A DNA stretch of 36,797 bases from an uncultured Bacteroidales bacterium (GCA_902801485.1 CADCIP010000032.1:1-36797); one strand, 5' to 3'; counted from the first letter of the stretch, positions 23,116-32,088 are shown. The notes: generated from the sequence alone by a model not told the origin. Numbers and translations: made by a program.

Positions 23116-25587
23116 CTAATCTACATCATAATAGATGAGTGCTGTTTTGTATTTTGGAAGCGCGGTTATATACTGTTGAATCTCACGTAATCGCTTGCGA
23201 GCTTCAGAAATAGAAGCCGTCAGTTCTATTTTCACGATAATTTTACGTATGTACATCATTTGTACCTTGGCGATAGGAGGCGTATCGGGCCCCAGGATCC
23301 TTTGCCCGAATATCTGTTTAAGCAAGCTGGCATAATCTCTGGAAAGGCTGTCCAGCATACTCTCGTTTCTGTGCTTCATATATACATATATTAGTCGGCA
23401 GTAGGGAGGATAGTTGAATAGGCTTCTTTCTTGCATCTGTTCTTTGTACATGTCAGTATAGTTGTGCTGCACAACCTGTTTAATGGCCGAAGCCTCCACA
23501 TCTTGTGACTGTAGAACAACATACCCTTGCTCGTCTTTTCTTCCAGCCCTTCCTGCCACCTGTTCCATCATCTGGAATGCATGTTCATAGCTCCTGAAGT
23601 CTGGTTGGTTCAACATGGTGCTTGCATTCAGGATACCTACTACGCTCACGCGTTCAAAGTCCAATCCTTTCGTTACCATCTGTGTCCCCACCAGGATGTC
23701 TGTCTTCAGGTGCTGAAAGTCCGAGATAATCTGTTCGTAATGTAACCTGCTTCTCGTTGTATCTAAATCCATTCTGGCAATCCTTGCAGTAGGAAAGATG
23801 TTTTGCAGACAAGTTTCTATACGTTCTGTCCCATATCCCCTTCCTATCAGGTTTTGCTCTTTACAGTTGGGACACGTTTGTGGGATGGGATAGGCTGCTC
23901 CGCAATAATGACAGGTTAGTTGTCTCATATTTCTATGCAGTGTCAGACTCACATCGCATTTCTGACATCGGGGAACCCATCCGCAGGTCTTACATTCCAT
24001 CATGGGAGCATAACCGCGTCTGTTTTGGAATAATATTACCTGTTTTTTTTGCTCCAAGGCTTCTCTGATTCTTTCCAATAACCTTGGCGTGAACGGTCCG
24101 TTCATCATTTTCTTTTTATTCATCTCACGTATGTCAACCACTTCTATCATTGGTAGCTGAACATTGCCGTATCTTTTCTGCAACAGAACCAATCCGTATT
24201 TTCCCGTTTCTGCGTTATAATAAGATTCCAGACTGGGCGTGGCAGATCCCAACAGTGTTTTGGCATTGGCAGTTCTTGCCATTACCAGTGCTACATTGCG
24301 TGCCTGATATCTGGGGGCGGGCTCTTGTTGTTTGAAACTTGTTTCGTGTTCTTCGTCAATGATAATAAGACCCAGATTCTTGAAAGGAAGGAAGATACTG
24401 CTTCTTACACCTACGATTATATCATAGGGCTTATCCGATAGCATCTTCTGATAGACTTCCACACGTTCGGCGTCAGGGTAGCGTGAATGATATACGCCTA
24501 ATCTGTCACCAAAGACACGTTTCAATCGGTCTGTCAGTTGAGCTGTGAGGACAATCTCGGGCAACATAAAGAGCACTTGCTTCCCTTCCTCAATGACTTC
24601 TTTTATCAGGTGAATATAAACTTCGGTCTTACCACTGCTTGTTACGCCATGAAGTAAGCATACATCATGTTCTTTCCAGGCTTCTTTTATCTCTTTCATA
24701 GCTCGGGCCTGCTCATCGCTTAGCTGATGCATAACTAAATCTGTTGGCAGGTACTGCTGTGTGACACGTCCTATTGGTTTCTGGTAAAGTTCCAGAACTC
24801 CTTTTTGGCATAGTCCTTTTAGTACGCTTGGCGTACATGCCGCATAATCCAGCAATTGTTGTTTGGTGATTTCCTTTAACAGTTGATAGTTTTGCAGAGC
24901 CAATGCAGCAGAGACGCCGGAAAGAGAGGCGTACTTCTGTAGAAGATCAACTTGTTTGGCCGACCGCTTCAATTGGATAAGTGTATCATTAAGTCGTGAT
25001 TCATCAAAGAATGAAGCTGTTAGCCTGATATATGTGGCATAGCGAGGTTTGTATGTCCTTTTAACTTCCTCCTTGATGCGGACTGCGTCTTTCTCAAGAA
25101 GTCTTTTAACAACGGGAAGAATGTTTTTGATACCCGTTCTTTTCTGGAGGGTGGAAAGTTTCTGCGTGTTTTCTTCCTCTAATGCCTGAATGATTCTTTC
25201 CTCTGCTGGTGTAAGTGTGTTTTCTGCAATGAAATCTTTATTGTACATCACACTTGATTCGCTTTCCAGTTTCAGGCCACTGGGAAGTGCTGCCTTATAT
25301 ACGTCACCAACTGTACAAAGGTAGTAATCTGCTATCCATTTCCAAAGTTTCAGTTGTTTGTCCGTTACAATTGGGCTGCTGTCGAGCAATTCTGTAGCAT
25401 CTTTGGTTGTATAGGAGGGTATAGTATCGTGTAGTTTTACGACAATGGCACTATAGAATTTTGTTGTACCGAAGGGAACAATAATCCTACATCCTACCTG
25501 AACAAGGTTGGAGAAACTCTTGGGCAGGTTATAAGTATATGTACCGTCTAATGGTAGAGGTAGTATGACATCGGCAAACTGTGCCAT
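23116..25587 (-). CDS. priA: Primosomal protein N', PriA replication-restart helicase
   Basis: A cytoplasmic 3'-5' DNA helicase that reloads the replisome at stalled forks. From the chosen start (MAQFADVILPLPL) it has 823 residues, normal for the family. The N-terminal DNA-binding domain is followed by a superfamily 2 helicase core with Walker A GVTSSGKT (314-321), DEEH box (411-414) and GSATPS (448-453). Eight cysteines at 532, 535, 541, 544, 559, 562, 572 and 575 form the two zinc sites that interrupt the helicase domain. LVGTQMVTKGLDFE and QVAGRAGR are conserved C-terminal helicase motifs. A start 11 codons upstream (25620) would overlap gldN; the internal ATG at 25587, 10 bp after the gldN stop, fits the family N terminus better. 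It is the last gene of the gld operon, an association without obvious functional meaning. Confidence 0.95.
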   Translation of the reverse strand: MAQFADVILPLPLDGTYTYNLPKSFSNLVQVGCRIIVPFGTTKFYSAIVVKLHDTIPSYTTKDATELLDSSPIVTDKQLKLWKWIADYYLCTVGDVYKAALPSGLKLESESSVMYNKDFIAENTLTPAEERIIQALEEENTQKLSTLQKRTGIKNILPVVKRLLEKDAVRIKEEVKRTYKPRYATYIRLTASFFDESRLNDTLIQLKRSAKQVDLLQKYASLSGVSAALALQNYQLLKEITKQQLLDYAACTPSVLKGLCQKGVLELYQKPIGRVTQQYLPTDLVMHQLSDEQARAMKEIKEAWKEHDVCLLHGVTSSGKTEVYIHLIKEVIEEGKQVLFMLPEIVLTAQLTDRLKRVFGDRLGVYHSRYPDAERVEVYQKMLSDKPYDIIVGVRSSIFLPFKNLGLIIIDEEHETSFKQQEPAPRYQARNVALVMARTANAKTLLGSATPSLESYYNAETGKYGLVLLQKRYGNVQLPMIEVVDIREMNKKKMMNGPFTPRLLERIREALEQKKQVILFQNRRGYAPMMECKTCGWVPRCQKCDVSLTLHRNMRQLTCHYCGAAYPIPQTCPNCKEQNLIGRGYGTERIETCLQNIFPTARIARMDLDTTRSRLHYEQIISDFQHLKTDILVGTQMVTKGLDFERVSVVGILNASTMLNQPDFRSYEHAFQMMEQVAGRAGRKDEQGYVVLQSQDVEASAIKQVVQHNYTDMYKEQMQERSLFNYPPYCRLIYVYMKHRNESMLDSLSRDYASLLKQIFGQRILGPDTPPIAKVQMMYIRKIIVKIELTASISEARKRLREIQQYITALPKYKTALIYYDVD

Positions 25588-25597
25588 ATATGTCTCT

Positions 25598-26677
25598 TTA
25601 CCTTCTCTGCCTGCGTGCACTTACACGAGCAGCTGCGGGGGCAGCCTCTTTATCTTTCTTTGCGTCAGTTGAGTTCTTAGTACTGGCAGGACCTGTCTTC
25701 GTCCGCTTTCCCCATACGCTTGACGATTTCTTTTCTGTTTTTGCTGCGGCAATTTCTGCCAGTGCTGCGCTGTCTAACTTGGTACTGTCGATAATCTCAT
25801 GTCCCCATACACCTTCCTCAAAGTCAACAATCTGCTTTTCAATCTTCATTTGTTCTTTTTTCAGGGCACTGTCTGTCTCGCAGTAGTTTGCCAGCACTTT
25901 CCCTTGAAGGTTGTTGGTCTTGTAGATTTTACCTTCATAGCGGTTCAGTGTAAAGTAGTCGTCTGCTGTTAGGTTCGAAACATTGTTCAGGTTGCTGCCC
26001 ATCATGGGTAATTTAGCCAGCCATGGAGCTATGTCATCATATTTGAGCCAAAAGAGAGGGTAGGGGGTAGCTGCTTCTGAACTGAACTCATCGGCTCCTC
26101 GCATCAGAATGGGACAAAGTGCCGTTACCTTGGTGCTGAAAGTTCCTGTGCGCTGGTCCAGATACACACTTTCCTTTATATAGTATCTGGTAGCCTCTGC
26201 ACTTGGCACGTCAGCATCGGCTACAACAATCTTCCCGTCTTTCTCCTCAAAGTAGATGCTATATCGTTCCAACAAATCCTTTATGCTTAATTTGTCCTTT
26301 TCTTCGAAGGATTCATTTCCGTCCAGCTTATAATTGTAAGCTGTTACACGACCCGTTTGAATCAGGCGGAACAGGTAAGTAAACAGGTTTACCTGTTTTC
26401 CTATGGGCTCTACAGGGTAGTACATAGGTGCATTTTTGTCCTTCATCAAATCGAGTTGACGGTAGATATCACGTTTCCAAACCACATCTTCAGGCATATT
26501 CGCCGATGTGGGGAATTGAAGGGACGCACGGTCGTTAGCTTGCTTTTCTGCCGTAGTTTTTGCTGCTGTCGTACCTGCTGCGGTTGATGCGGGGTTGGTA
26601 CGGCGTTTCGCAGGTTGTGCAAATGTCATGCTTCCTGTCAGCAAGGTAGCTGCTATAATGATGAGTGTACGTTTCAT
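25598..26677 (-). CDS. gldN: T9SS periplasmic ring component GldN/PorN
   Basis: A periplasmic component of the type IX secretion system that assembles with the GldK lipoprotein into a large ring-like complex under the outer membrane. The 359-residue protein has a signal peptide (1-20, ending TFAQ), a low-complexity Ala/Thr/Lys segment (about 21-50), then the conserved GldN core: VVWKRDIYRQLDLMKDKNAP (about 66-85), a middle region with RYYIKESVYLDQ, and DDYFTLNRYEGKIYK. The C terminus ends in a Lys/Ala/Arg-rich tail (AAPAAARVSARRQRR) that is probably disordered. It starts 23 bp after gldM, and priA begins 10 bp after its stop. Identification rests on both the core sequence and the porP-gldKLMN gene order. 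Confidence 0.93.
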   Translation of the reverse strand: MKRTLIIIAATLLTGSMTFAQPAKRRTNPASTAAGTTAAKTTAEKQANDRASLQFPTSANMPEDVVWKRDIYRQLDLMKDKNAPMYYPVEPIGKQVNLFTYLFRLIQTGRVTAYNYKLDGNESFEEKDKLSIKDLLERYSIYFEEKDGKIVVADADVPSAEATRYYIKESVYLDQRTGTFSTKVTALCPILMRGADEFSSEAATPYPLFWLKYDDIAPWLAKLPMMGSNLNNVSNLTADDYFTLNRYEGKIYKTNNLQGKVLANYCETDSALKKEQMKIEKQIVDFEEGVWGHEIIDSTKLDSAALAEIAAAKTEKKSSSVWGKRTKTGPASTKNSTDAKKDKEAAPAAARVSARRQRR

Positions 26678-26700
26678 AAATTATATATATAATTATGGTA

Positions 26701-28266
26701 TTACTTAATTTTAACTTCCATGGCACCGTCCAGTTGTCTTTCTATACCATCAGGTCCGATCGCATGAACTTCTGTGATGTAGAATCGTTTACCACGAGCC
26801 AAGCCTCTGATTTGATTTTTCTGTTGGTCGGTAAAGTTCGCACCATTGCTCTTATAAGGAACAGCATTACCCATTGCATCGTAAAATACTGTTTGGAATC
26901 CTAATACGCGGAATGTAATGTTCAATAGTCCGTCGTCAATGGCAGCACCTATTCCTTCTGTACCCATAAGTACTTGCTTGCTCAGGTCTCCGCCTGTGAA
27001 ACGGTTTTCTCCTCCATTTCCGTCTGAATATGCGATGAAGGCTTTCGGATCGGGTAGTTTTCTTACGCGGAAGGAGAACTTACCCATTTCCTGAGTACGA
27101 CCTTCGTTTTGTGCAGATACTGTAAACACTGCTTCACCGCCGGGTGAGGTGGGATGGGCGATGTAGTGTCCCTCACCTTTTTGTGTAAGTGTTCCTCCCG
27201 TCATGCTCACCTGAAGTTTGTTGCTGGGTATTCCCGGTACAGATACGCTCATTGGGTTGTCATAACCGGCATACAATACGTTCATAATGTCGGCACTTAC
27301 TGTAGCACTTGGGGCAACTACAGTATATTTCTGCGAAAAATCGCGTTTTACCTTTTCACCGTCACCGTTCAACATCTCTATGAAACCGTTTAAGGTAAAA
27401 TCACCCGTTTTGTTGCATACTGTTTCGTATAGTCCATGCTCGCTTTTTATCGGCTGTCCGCCTATGTAGATAGTAGGTCGGCGTGTAGTATCCACGGCGG
27501 CCATAATTATCTGGGCACTGAAACGACCTCCTTGTACTACGGTTTGTGAACTGGGAATAACGTATGCATTCAGTTGGTTCACGCGAATATCTTTCAGGTC
27601 CACATTGCTGATAAGGTTATGTAATACCTCTCCCTCTGCATAGCGTACGTCACTTTGCAGTTTAGTCAGCAAGGTAACAGCAGCAGCTGTTGGCATACTC
27701 TCGAACATGTATTCCTGCCAGTTCTTACCCAGCAAACGTCCTTTCGTGGGTACTTCTGTACTTAGGCTACTCGAGATAATCTCTCGTTTTTCTTTGTCTG
27801 TAACCATCTTCACAATCTTCTCGCGATAGTTATTGATGGCTTTGTAGAGTTCTTTTCCTCGCCCAGTTCCAGGAGCCAGCATAATCTGTGTGCTTGCTTC
27901 CAGGTCTTCGCGATTCTTGATATCGTTAACATTACCCTCTTTGCCGTCACTTTCCCTTACAATAGCAACCTTCAGTTCTTCTGCCAGATTGAAAAGTGAG
28001 TCACTGATACCTCGTACATATTGTGCCTTGTCGTACCACTGTTTTACCTTGGCAGGATTGTTCTTCATCTGCTCTTCAAAGGTCTTGTATATGTCATTGT
28101 TCACATGACTGGCATTCTGGGTTGATTTGTTCAGGCTGTCCGACACCAGCGAGAAACCATTCAGTACATCGCTTGATACATTCAGAGCCAGCATGGCCAT
28201 CAGTACCAGGTACATCAGGTTTATCATTTTTTGGCGAGGAGACACCCTCTTCTTCTGTATAGGCAT
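26701..28266 (-). CDS. gldM: T9SS motor component GldM/PorM
   Basis: The periplasm-spanning part of the T9SS motor: a dimer whose single N-terminal helix lies inside the GldL ring and whose periplasmic domains carry motion to the outer-membrane complex. The 521-residue length is normal. RQKMINLMYLVLMAMLALNV (11-30) is the conserved start and transmembrane helix; R11 corresponds to the N-terminal arginine reported as important in the Flavobacterium johnsoniae protein. A helical D1 region (about 40-230) precedes beta-rich domains D2-D4; KDIRVNQLNAYVIPSSQTVV opens D2 and the C-terminal domain ends DGIERQLDGAMEVKIK. It is separated from gldL by 70 bp containing repeat sequence. No unusual residue changes were noticed. 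Confidence 0.95.
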   Translation of the reverse strand: MPIQKKRVSPRQKMINLMYLVLMAMLALNVSSDVLNGFSLVSDSLNKSTQNASHVNNDIYKTFEEQMKNNPAKVKQWYDKAQYVRGISDSLFNLAEELKVAIVRESDGKEGNVNDIKNREDLEASTQIMLAPGTGRGKELYKAINNYREKIVKMVTDKEKREIISSSLSTEVPTKGRLLGKNWQEYMFESMPTAAAVTLLTKLQSDVRYAEGEVLHNLISNVDLKDIRVNQLNAYVIPSSQTVVQGGRFSAQIIMAAVDTTRRPTIYIGGQPIKSEHGLYETVCNKTGDFTLNGFIEMLNGDGEKVKRDFSQKYTVVAPSATVSADIMNVLYAGYDNPMSVSVPGIPSNKLQVSMTGGTLTQKGEGHYIAHPTSPGGEAVFTVSAQNEGRTQEMGKFSFRVRKLPDPKAFIAYSDGNGGENRFTGGDLSKQVLMGTEGIGAAIDDGLLNITFRVLGFQTVFYDAMGNAVPYKSNGANFTDQQKNQIRGLARGKRFYITEVHAIGPDGIERQLDGAMEVKIK

Positions 28267-28274
28267 TTTAGTTT

Positions 28275-28336
28275 AATTCAAAATTCAAAATTCATAATTG
28301 GCCGCCATTCTCTCCTCCTCGGGGGAGGGTAGGAGG
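28275..28336 (-). repeat. 8-bp tandem repeat plus CT-rich palindromic element between gldL and gldM
   Basis: The gap holds two elements. At 28275-28299 the 8-bp unit ATTCAAAA is repeated imperfectly about three times. At 28311-28336, abutting the gldL stop, is a C/T then G/A-rich palindromic element (CCTCCT at 28314-28319 can pair with AGGAGG at 28331-28336). Similar CT-rich elements lie at 29251-29291 and 36715-36771. Confidence 0.65.
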
Positions 28337-29236
28337 TTATTCTTCATTTTTCACGTCCGGCATAACAGGTCCCATGTTTACGGTCAAAGCCTTGATCATG
28401 CGGCTGTAAACCTCATTCAATTCCTGAATCTGTTGGGCCATCTTGCGCGTCTGCTCATCAATTTGTTCAATGGTGCTAACTTGCTTGCTGATATTGCGAA
28501 GTTGTAACTCGTAAACAGTGGCAATACCTGTTAATGTTCGGTTCAGGTTTTCCATTTCCTCGCTGTCTGTACTCATGCGTGCAGCCTGAGCCTTTACCCG
28601 ACCTAGCACCTCGGTAAGTTCTTTCAGTTCCTCGGCATAGTTCTTTACTGCTTCTTCTATGGCAGCAGGGTCTGTTGCCTTTATTTGGTTCGGGTCGATA
28701 GCAGGACCACCATTCTGAATCTGCTCCAGTGCCAATTGTGCCTGTGCAGCTGCTTGTCCTGCTGCAGCCAGATTTGCGGCGGCAGCACTTAATCCTGTTC
28801 CCGCAGCCAGCGCCTCTGGGTCGATATTGCTTACAGAAGCACCACCTGCTATCACGGGAGCGCCGCCACCAATTACGGGAGTACCTCCGGCTATCACGGG
28901 AGCACTGCCACCAATAACTATAGGACCGTCAGGAATCTCTGCCCCTTCGGGTAAGGGTGTTCCGCCAGCCACTACAACGGTCTGTCCGCCACCAACAGCT
29001 TCCTGTCCCTCGGTCTTGGGTACCTTTTCGTAAGTCTTTTCAAAACCAGAGATAAAGAATACGACAGCTTCAGTAATCATACCAATGAAAAGCATTGCAT
29101 TTGCTCCTGAGATGTGGGTTAACTTGAATAAGGCTCCCAAAATAACAACAGAAGCACCCCAGCTATAAGCATAATTCATTATTAATTGGCCCGATGGGGA
29201 ATCCATCCCCTTTTGCAGTTTTATTATAGGATTCAT
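28337..29236 (-). CDS. gldL: T9SS proton-driven motor component GldL/PorL with a Gly/Pro repeat insertion
   Basis: The inner-membrane proton-motive-force motor of the T9SS, forming a pentameric ring around the GldM helices. Of 299 residues, 20-40 and 45-64 are the two transmembrane helices. E56 (ITEAVVFF) and E66 (GFEK) keep the 10-residue spacing of the glutamates implicated in proton coupling in F. johnsoniae, and K38 and H41 (KLTH) match its basic pair; the loop between helices is four residues shorter. Between the membrane part and the C-terminal coiled coil (about 190-285) lies a low-complexity region including four 7-residue units at 108-135 (IGGSAPV, IAGGTPV, IGGGAPV, IAGGASV) followed by an Ala/Gln-rich stretch. 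The insertion is probably a flexible cytoplasmic linker. The gene sits between gldK and gldM, the standard order. Confidence 0.94.
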   Translation of the reverse strand: MNPIIKLQKGMDSPSGQLIMNYAYSWGASVVILGALFKLTHISGANAMLFIGMITEAVVFFISGFEKTYEKVPKTEGQEAVGGGQTVVVAGGTPLPEGAEIPDGPIVIGGSAPVIAGGTPVIGGGAPVIAGGASVSNIDPEALAAGTGLSAAAANLAAAGQAAAQAQLALEQIQNGGPAIDPNQIKATDPAAIEEAVKNYAEELKELTEVLGRVKAQAARMSTDSEEMENLNRTLTGIATVYELQLRNISKQVSTIEQIDEQTRKMAQQIQELNEVYSRMIKALTVNMGPVMPDVKNEE

Positions 29237-29321
29237 ATCTTTATTTTTTGGCCTCTCTCCCCGTCCTCTCCCGTGAGAAAGGGAACCAAGGTTTAAGGTA
29301 TATTGTTAATTTTATTGTTTA
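29237..29321 (-). repeat. gldK-gldL gap with a CT-rich repeat element
   Basis: The 85-bp gap contains a CT-rich element (29251-29291) with a small internal palindrome (TCTC and GAGA around CCGT) resembling those in the gldL-gldM gap and after the 32307 gene. The rest is A/T rich. No promoter or separate gene was recognised. Confidence 0.55.
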
Positions 29322-30845
29322 TTATCTCCTTGTTTTTCTAGTACTTACTGTTGGCGCGCCTGAACTCTTGCCTCCGCCACCGCCTTTGCTGCTTGCCTTG
29401 CCGCCTTTTTGTGCTCCGGCATTGCTTCTGTCATTAACCATAGTACGGACACAACGGAAGCCTACATAGCAACGGGGTTGGTTCTGATATTCGTAAGAGC
29501 GCCAGGCGCTGCGAATCATGCTTTCGGGGTCTTTCCAAGAACCGCCTCTAACACTTTTCTTTTTCAGACGGTAGGGGTCTTCCTTGGCCGCATTGTATTT
29601 CAGGTCGGGGTTCATGTCGCTCATACTCTCCACACCGGCCTCTGTAAATACCGTACTTGTCCATTCTGCTACGTTGCCAGCCATATCATACAAGCCATTG
29701 CTGTTAGCACTGAAAATGCCGCATTTGCTGGTGATAAGGCTTCCGTCCTTGGTGTAGTTACCTCTATCGGGTTTGAAGTTGGCATAGTAGCAGCCCTTGT
29801 CGCTCTTTACTTCAAGACTTGTCCAGGGGAAGGGGTTGCCCTCCTTGCCACGGGCTGCGTACTCCCATTCTACCTCGCTGGGCAGACGGTAACGCTGAAT
29901 TTGTTTGGCATAACCTCCCAATCCTTTCATCAGGAAGTTGGTTCGCCATGCACAGAAAGCATTTGCTTGATCCCAAGAGATGCCAACTACGGGATAATCG
30001 TCGTAGGCAGGATTGCTGAAATATAGCTTCATGTAACGTTCGTTATCGGCATTTTGGAAATCGTTTACCCAACAGGTTGTGTCTGGATATATATTCACAA
30101 TGTAGGTATTCAGGAAATCCCATGGTCCGCTTAGAGGGCGTGTAATGGTTTGACGGATTATTTTGCCGTCGTCATCAATCCATGCAGTATCCTTGCTAAT
30201 CATTACCTGTTCGTTGCTGACGGCATGGTCCGTGTTCAGATCCCGCTCTTCGGGATCCAGACGATACTTGCGTTGGGCAGCTGCCACATAGTCGAAAACC
30301 TCATAACGGTAGTTCATTTGCTTGGCATCCAGCATCTTGGTGCCGTCTATGGGGTGAATAACGTAAACGCTTTGGATAGCCTTGTCCTCATCCTCATTAG
30401 CCTTGCGCCAGGGGATGGGTTTGCTCCAGTTCAGATAGGGGGTAATGGGATTCCCTTCTTTATCCTCTTCTATTTTGTAGGTCTCGTCGCCACCATAGTT
30501 GGGGTCGGCCAGGCGCTCACGGATAATGCTGTCACGTACCCAGTTAACAAACTGACGGTATTTGGCATTGCTTACTTCGTGTTCATCCATCCAGAAACCG
30601 TCAACACTGATATCCCTGATGGGAAATTCTGCTCCCCATAGGGTGTCATTTTCTTGCAGTCCCACTTTTAATGAACCTTTGTGAACTGGTACCATACCGT
30701 ATGGCGTTGGTTCAGAGATTGCGGAGCCTCTGACTCCTGTCAGTTCGCCTCCAACTGCATTAGCCGATGAGTTCGAGCCCATACATGCAACCAAGGCCAG
30801 GCAAAGATTTGCCAATAATAAAAAACCAAGACTCTTTGTCTTCAT
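29322..30845 (-). CDS. gldK: T9SS outer-membrane lipoprotein GldK/PorK
   Basis: The lipoprotein of the T9SS trans-envelope complex, forming the periplasmic ring with GldN at the inner face of the outer membrane. The 507-residue protein begins with a lipoprotein signal; C21 in LVAC is the lipidation site. The body has a formylglycine-generating-enzyme/sulfatase-modifying fold: MVPVHKGSLKVG near 50-62, DGFWMDEHEVSNAKYRQFV near 85-103, PVVGISWDQANAFCAWR near 280-296, RLPSEVEWEYAARG, DMAGNVAEWTS and RGGSWKDPESMIRSAWR near the end, as in other GldK proteins. A Gly/Ser/Lys-rich tail (KGGGGGKSSG) follows the domain. Three 16-bp repeats occupy its immediate upstream region. It lies 129 bp after porP. 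Confidence 0.95.
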   Translation of the reverse strand: MKTKSLGFLLLANLCLALVACMGSNSSANAVGGELTGVRGSAISEPTPYGMVPVHKGSLKVGLQENDTLWGAEFPIRDISVDGFWMDEHEVSNAKYRQFVNWVRDSIIRERLADPNYGGDETYKIEEDKEGNPITPYLNWSKPIPWRKANEDEDKAIQSVYVIHPIDGTKMLDAKQMNYRYEVFDYVAAAQRKYRLDPEERDLNTDHAVSNEQVMISKDTAWIDDDGKIIRQTITRPLSGPWDFLNTYIVNIYPDTTCWVNDFQNADNERYMKLYFSNPAYDDYPVVGISWDQANAFCAWRTNFLMKGLGGYAKQIQRYRLPSEVEWEYAARGKEGNPFPWTSLEVKSDKGCYYANFKPDRGNYTKDGSLITSKCGIFSANSNGLYDMAGNVAEWTSTVFTEAGVESMSDMNPDLKYNAAKEDPYRLKKKSVRGGSWKDPESMIRSAWRSYEYQNQPRCYVGFRCVRTMVNDRSNAGAQKGGKASSKGGGGGKSSGAPTVSTRKTRR

Positions 30846-30862
30846 ATTTTTTTGTTTAGTTA

Positions 30863-30918
30863 TTTTGTCGTTATTACGTTTTATCGTTATTCCGATGGGC
30901 GGTTTTCTCGTTATGACG
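30863..30918 (-). repeat. Three 16-bp repeats in the gldK upstream region
   Basis: On the - strand the unit CGnnATAACGAnAAAA occurs at 30903-30918, 30879-30894 and 30863-30878. The last two are directly adjacent and the first is offset by 8 bp. The array ends 18 bp before the gldK start codon. The remaining part of the porP-gldK gap (30919-30974) is A/T rich, with no recognisable promoter. Confidence 0.75.
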
Positions 30919-30974
30919 ATTTTTCTTGATGGATGCCCTTCACATACATTATTATATATATTATGTTCATTGTT

Positions 30975-31913
30975 CTACAGCAGTCGCACACTCTTATGCA
31001 GATTCTTTCCTTTCTTACCCAGATTCAGGTCGGTTTGGTAACCGATCATTATCTCATGCGTTCCGTTCAGCATTCCAATACCCCCGGTATATACCTCGTA
31101 AGAGTACCCGATGTTTATGCCGTGGAAATTGTAACCTAACAGCACGCCTACGCTGGTCATAGGACTATACATAACGCCTCCGTACATTTTATGCTTATCC
31201 CCGTCGTATTCCAGACGGGCGGTGATGTCACCTCTCCATGATAGCAAGTCAGTCCTTAAAATTGCATCTGTGGCTATTGCATAACGTGGGTAGCGTAGCC
31301 GGAACCTGTATCCTCCTGTCACATATAGAACTGGGTCAATGGTTACCTCATGCATCTTGTCTTCTCCAAGTGTTATGGTAGGACCCAATATATGATGTAC
31401 GCTGGCTCCTGCATACCATGTCTTCTTATAGGTGTATCGGAGTCCGAAGTCCAGGTCGATGGTCTGCCCCTTTGATTCGCTTGTTGCAAAAGCGGGGTCG
31501 TTGGGATCATTTAAGTCCAATTTGGAAGCATCTGTTTTCTCCACCAAAAAGGCAGGTTTTACACCTATGCTCATGGTTCCGCCCCACAATTTGTGGTGGT
31601 AGGCATACGTCAGTGAGATTTTCTGAGTAGAGAAGATGGCTGCCTTGTCATTGTACAATCCCAGTCCCACTCCGTGATTGGGTCCCAGAAAGAAAAGAGG
31701 TAAGTCTCCTGTTATCAGAATGGTTTTGGGGGCATTCTCGAAGCCGACCATTTGCATGTTGTATGCTGCTCTGACGTTCAGCAGACCATCCAATCCTGCC
31801 GCTGCAGGGTTGAAGTGGGATTGAAGAGCCCAGGCATTGGTAAATGCCGCATCAAACTGAGCTTTTGCGCCCAGGCTAATCAGCAGCAATCCTATCCAGA
31901 GTAGTCTTTTCAT
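30975..31913 (-). CDS. porP: PorP/SprF-family outer-membrane protein of the T9SS
   Basis: A predicted outer-membrane beta-barrel of the PorP/SprF family that works with GldKLMN in T9SS secretion. From the ATG at 31913 (MKRLLWIGLL) it has 312 residues with a signal peptide ending AKAQ; a start nine codons earlier (31940) would place extra residues ahead of the hydrophobic signal and is rejected. The mature N terminus has the family pattern of an aromatic/Asn-rich start and HFNPAAAGLDG, followed by alternating amphipathic strands (GVGLGLYNDKAAIFSTQKIS, LDFGLRYTYKKTWYAGASVH) and a C-terminal GTHEIMIGYQTDLNL strand. It is the first gene of the operon, downstream of two similar promoters, and gldK follows after 129 bp. 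Confidence 0.92.
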   Translation of the reverse strand: MKRLLWIGLLLISLGAKAQFDAAFTNAWALQSHFNPAAAGLDGLLNVRAAYNMQMVGFENAPKTILITGDLPLFFLGPNHGVGLGLYNDKAAIFSTQKISLTYAYHHKLWGGTMSIGVKPAFLVEKTDASKLDLNDPNDPAFATSESKGQTIDLDFGLRYTYKKTWYAGASVHHILGPTITLGEDKMHEVTIDPVLYVTGGYRFRLRYPRYAIATDAILRTDLLSWRGDITARLEYDGDKHKMYGGVMYSPMTSVGVLLGYNFHGINIGYSYEVYTGGIGMLNGTHEIMIGYQTDLNLGKKGKNLHKSVRLL

Positions 31914-32004
31914 CCTAAAGTTAATAACGTCAAAGTACACAGTTTTATTGTATTATCTTGTAGATTATTATAAAATAACTCCTTCCTTATTTGTATTTAG
32001 GCTG

Positions 32005-32035
32005 CAAAAATACGATTAAGTGAGCGGAATACAAA
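32005..32035 (-). promoter_or_regulatory. Proximal porP operon promoter
   Basis: On the - strand: TTTG (complement of 32032-32035), 19-bp spacer, TATTTTTG (complement of 32005-32012). It would give a leader of about 85 nt before the porP ATG. The spacer contains GCTCACTTAATCG, shared with the distal copy apart from one base. Confidence 0.78.
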
Positions 32036-32088
32036 ATAAATTCATTTATTTTTATTCCCGAGCGAGAGTATTTTCGAGACATACGTCT

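Noticed and set aside
25588-25620. Longer start of priA overlapping gldN
   Set aside because: The extra residues do not fit the PriA N terminus, whereas MAQFADVILPLPL does; the overlap with gldN is then unnecessary.
29409-30026. 205-residue open frame on the + strand
   Set aside because: Antisense to the conserved GldK core; no promoter or known domain.
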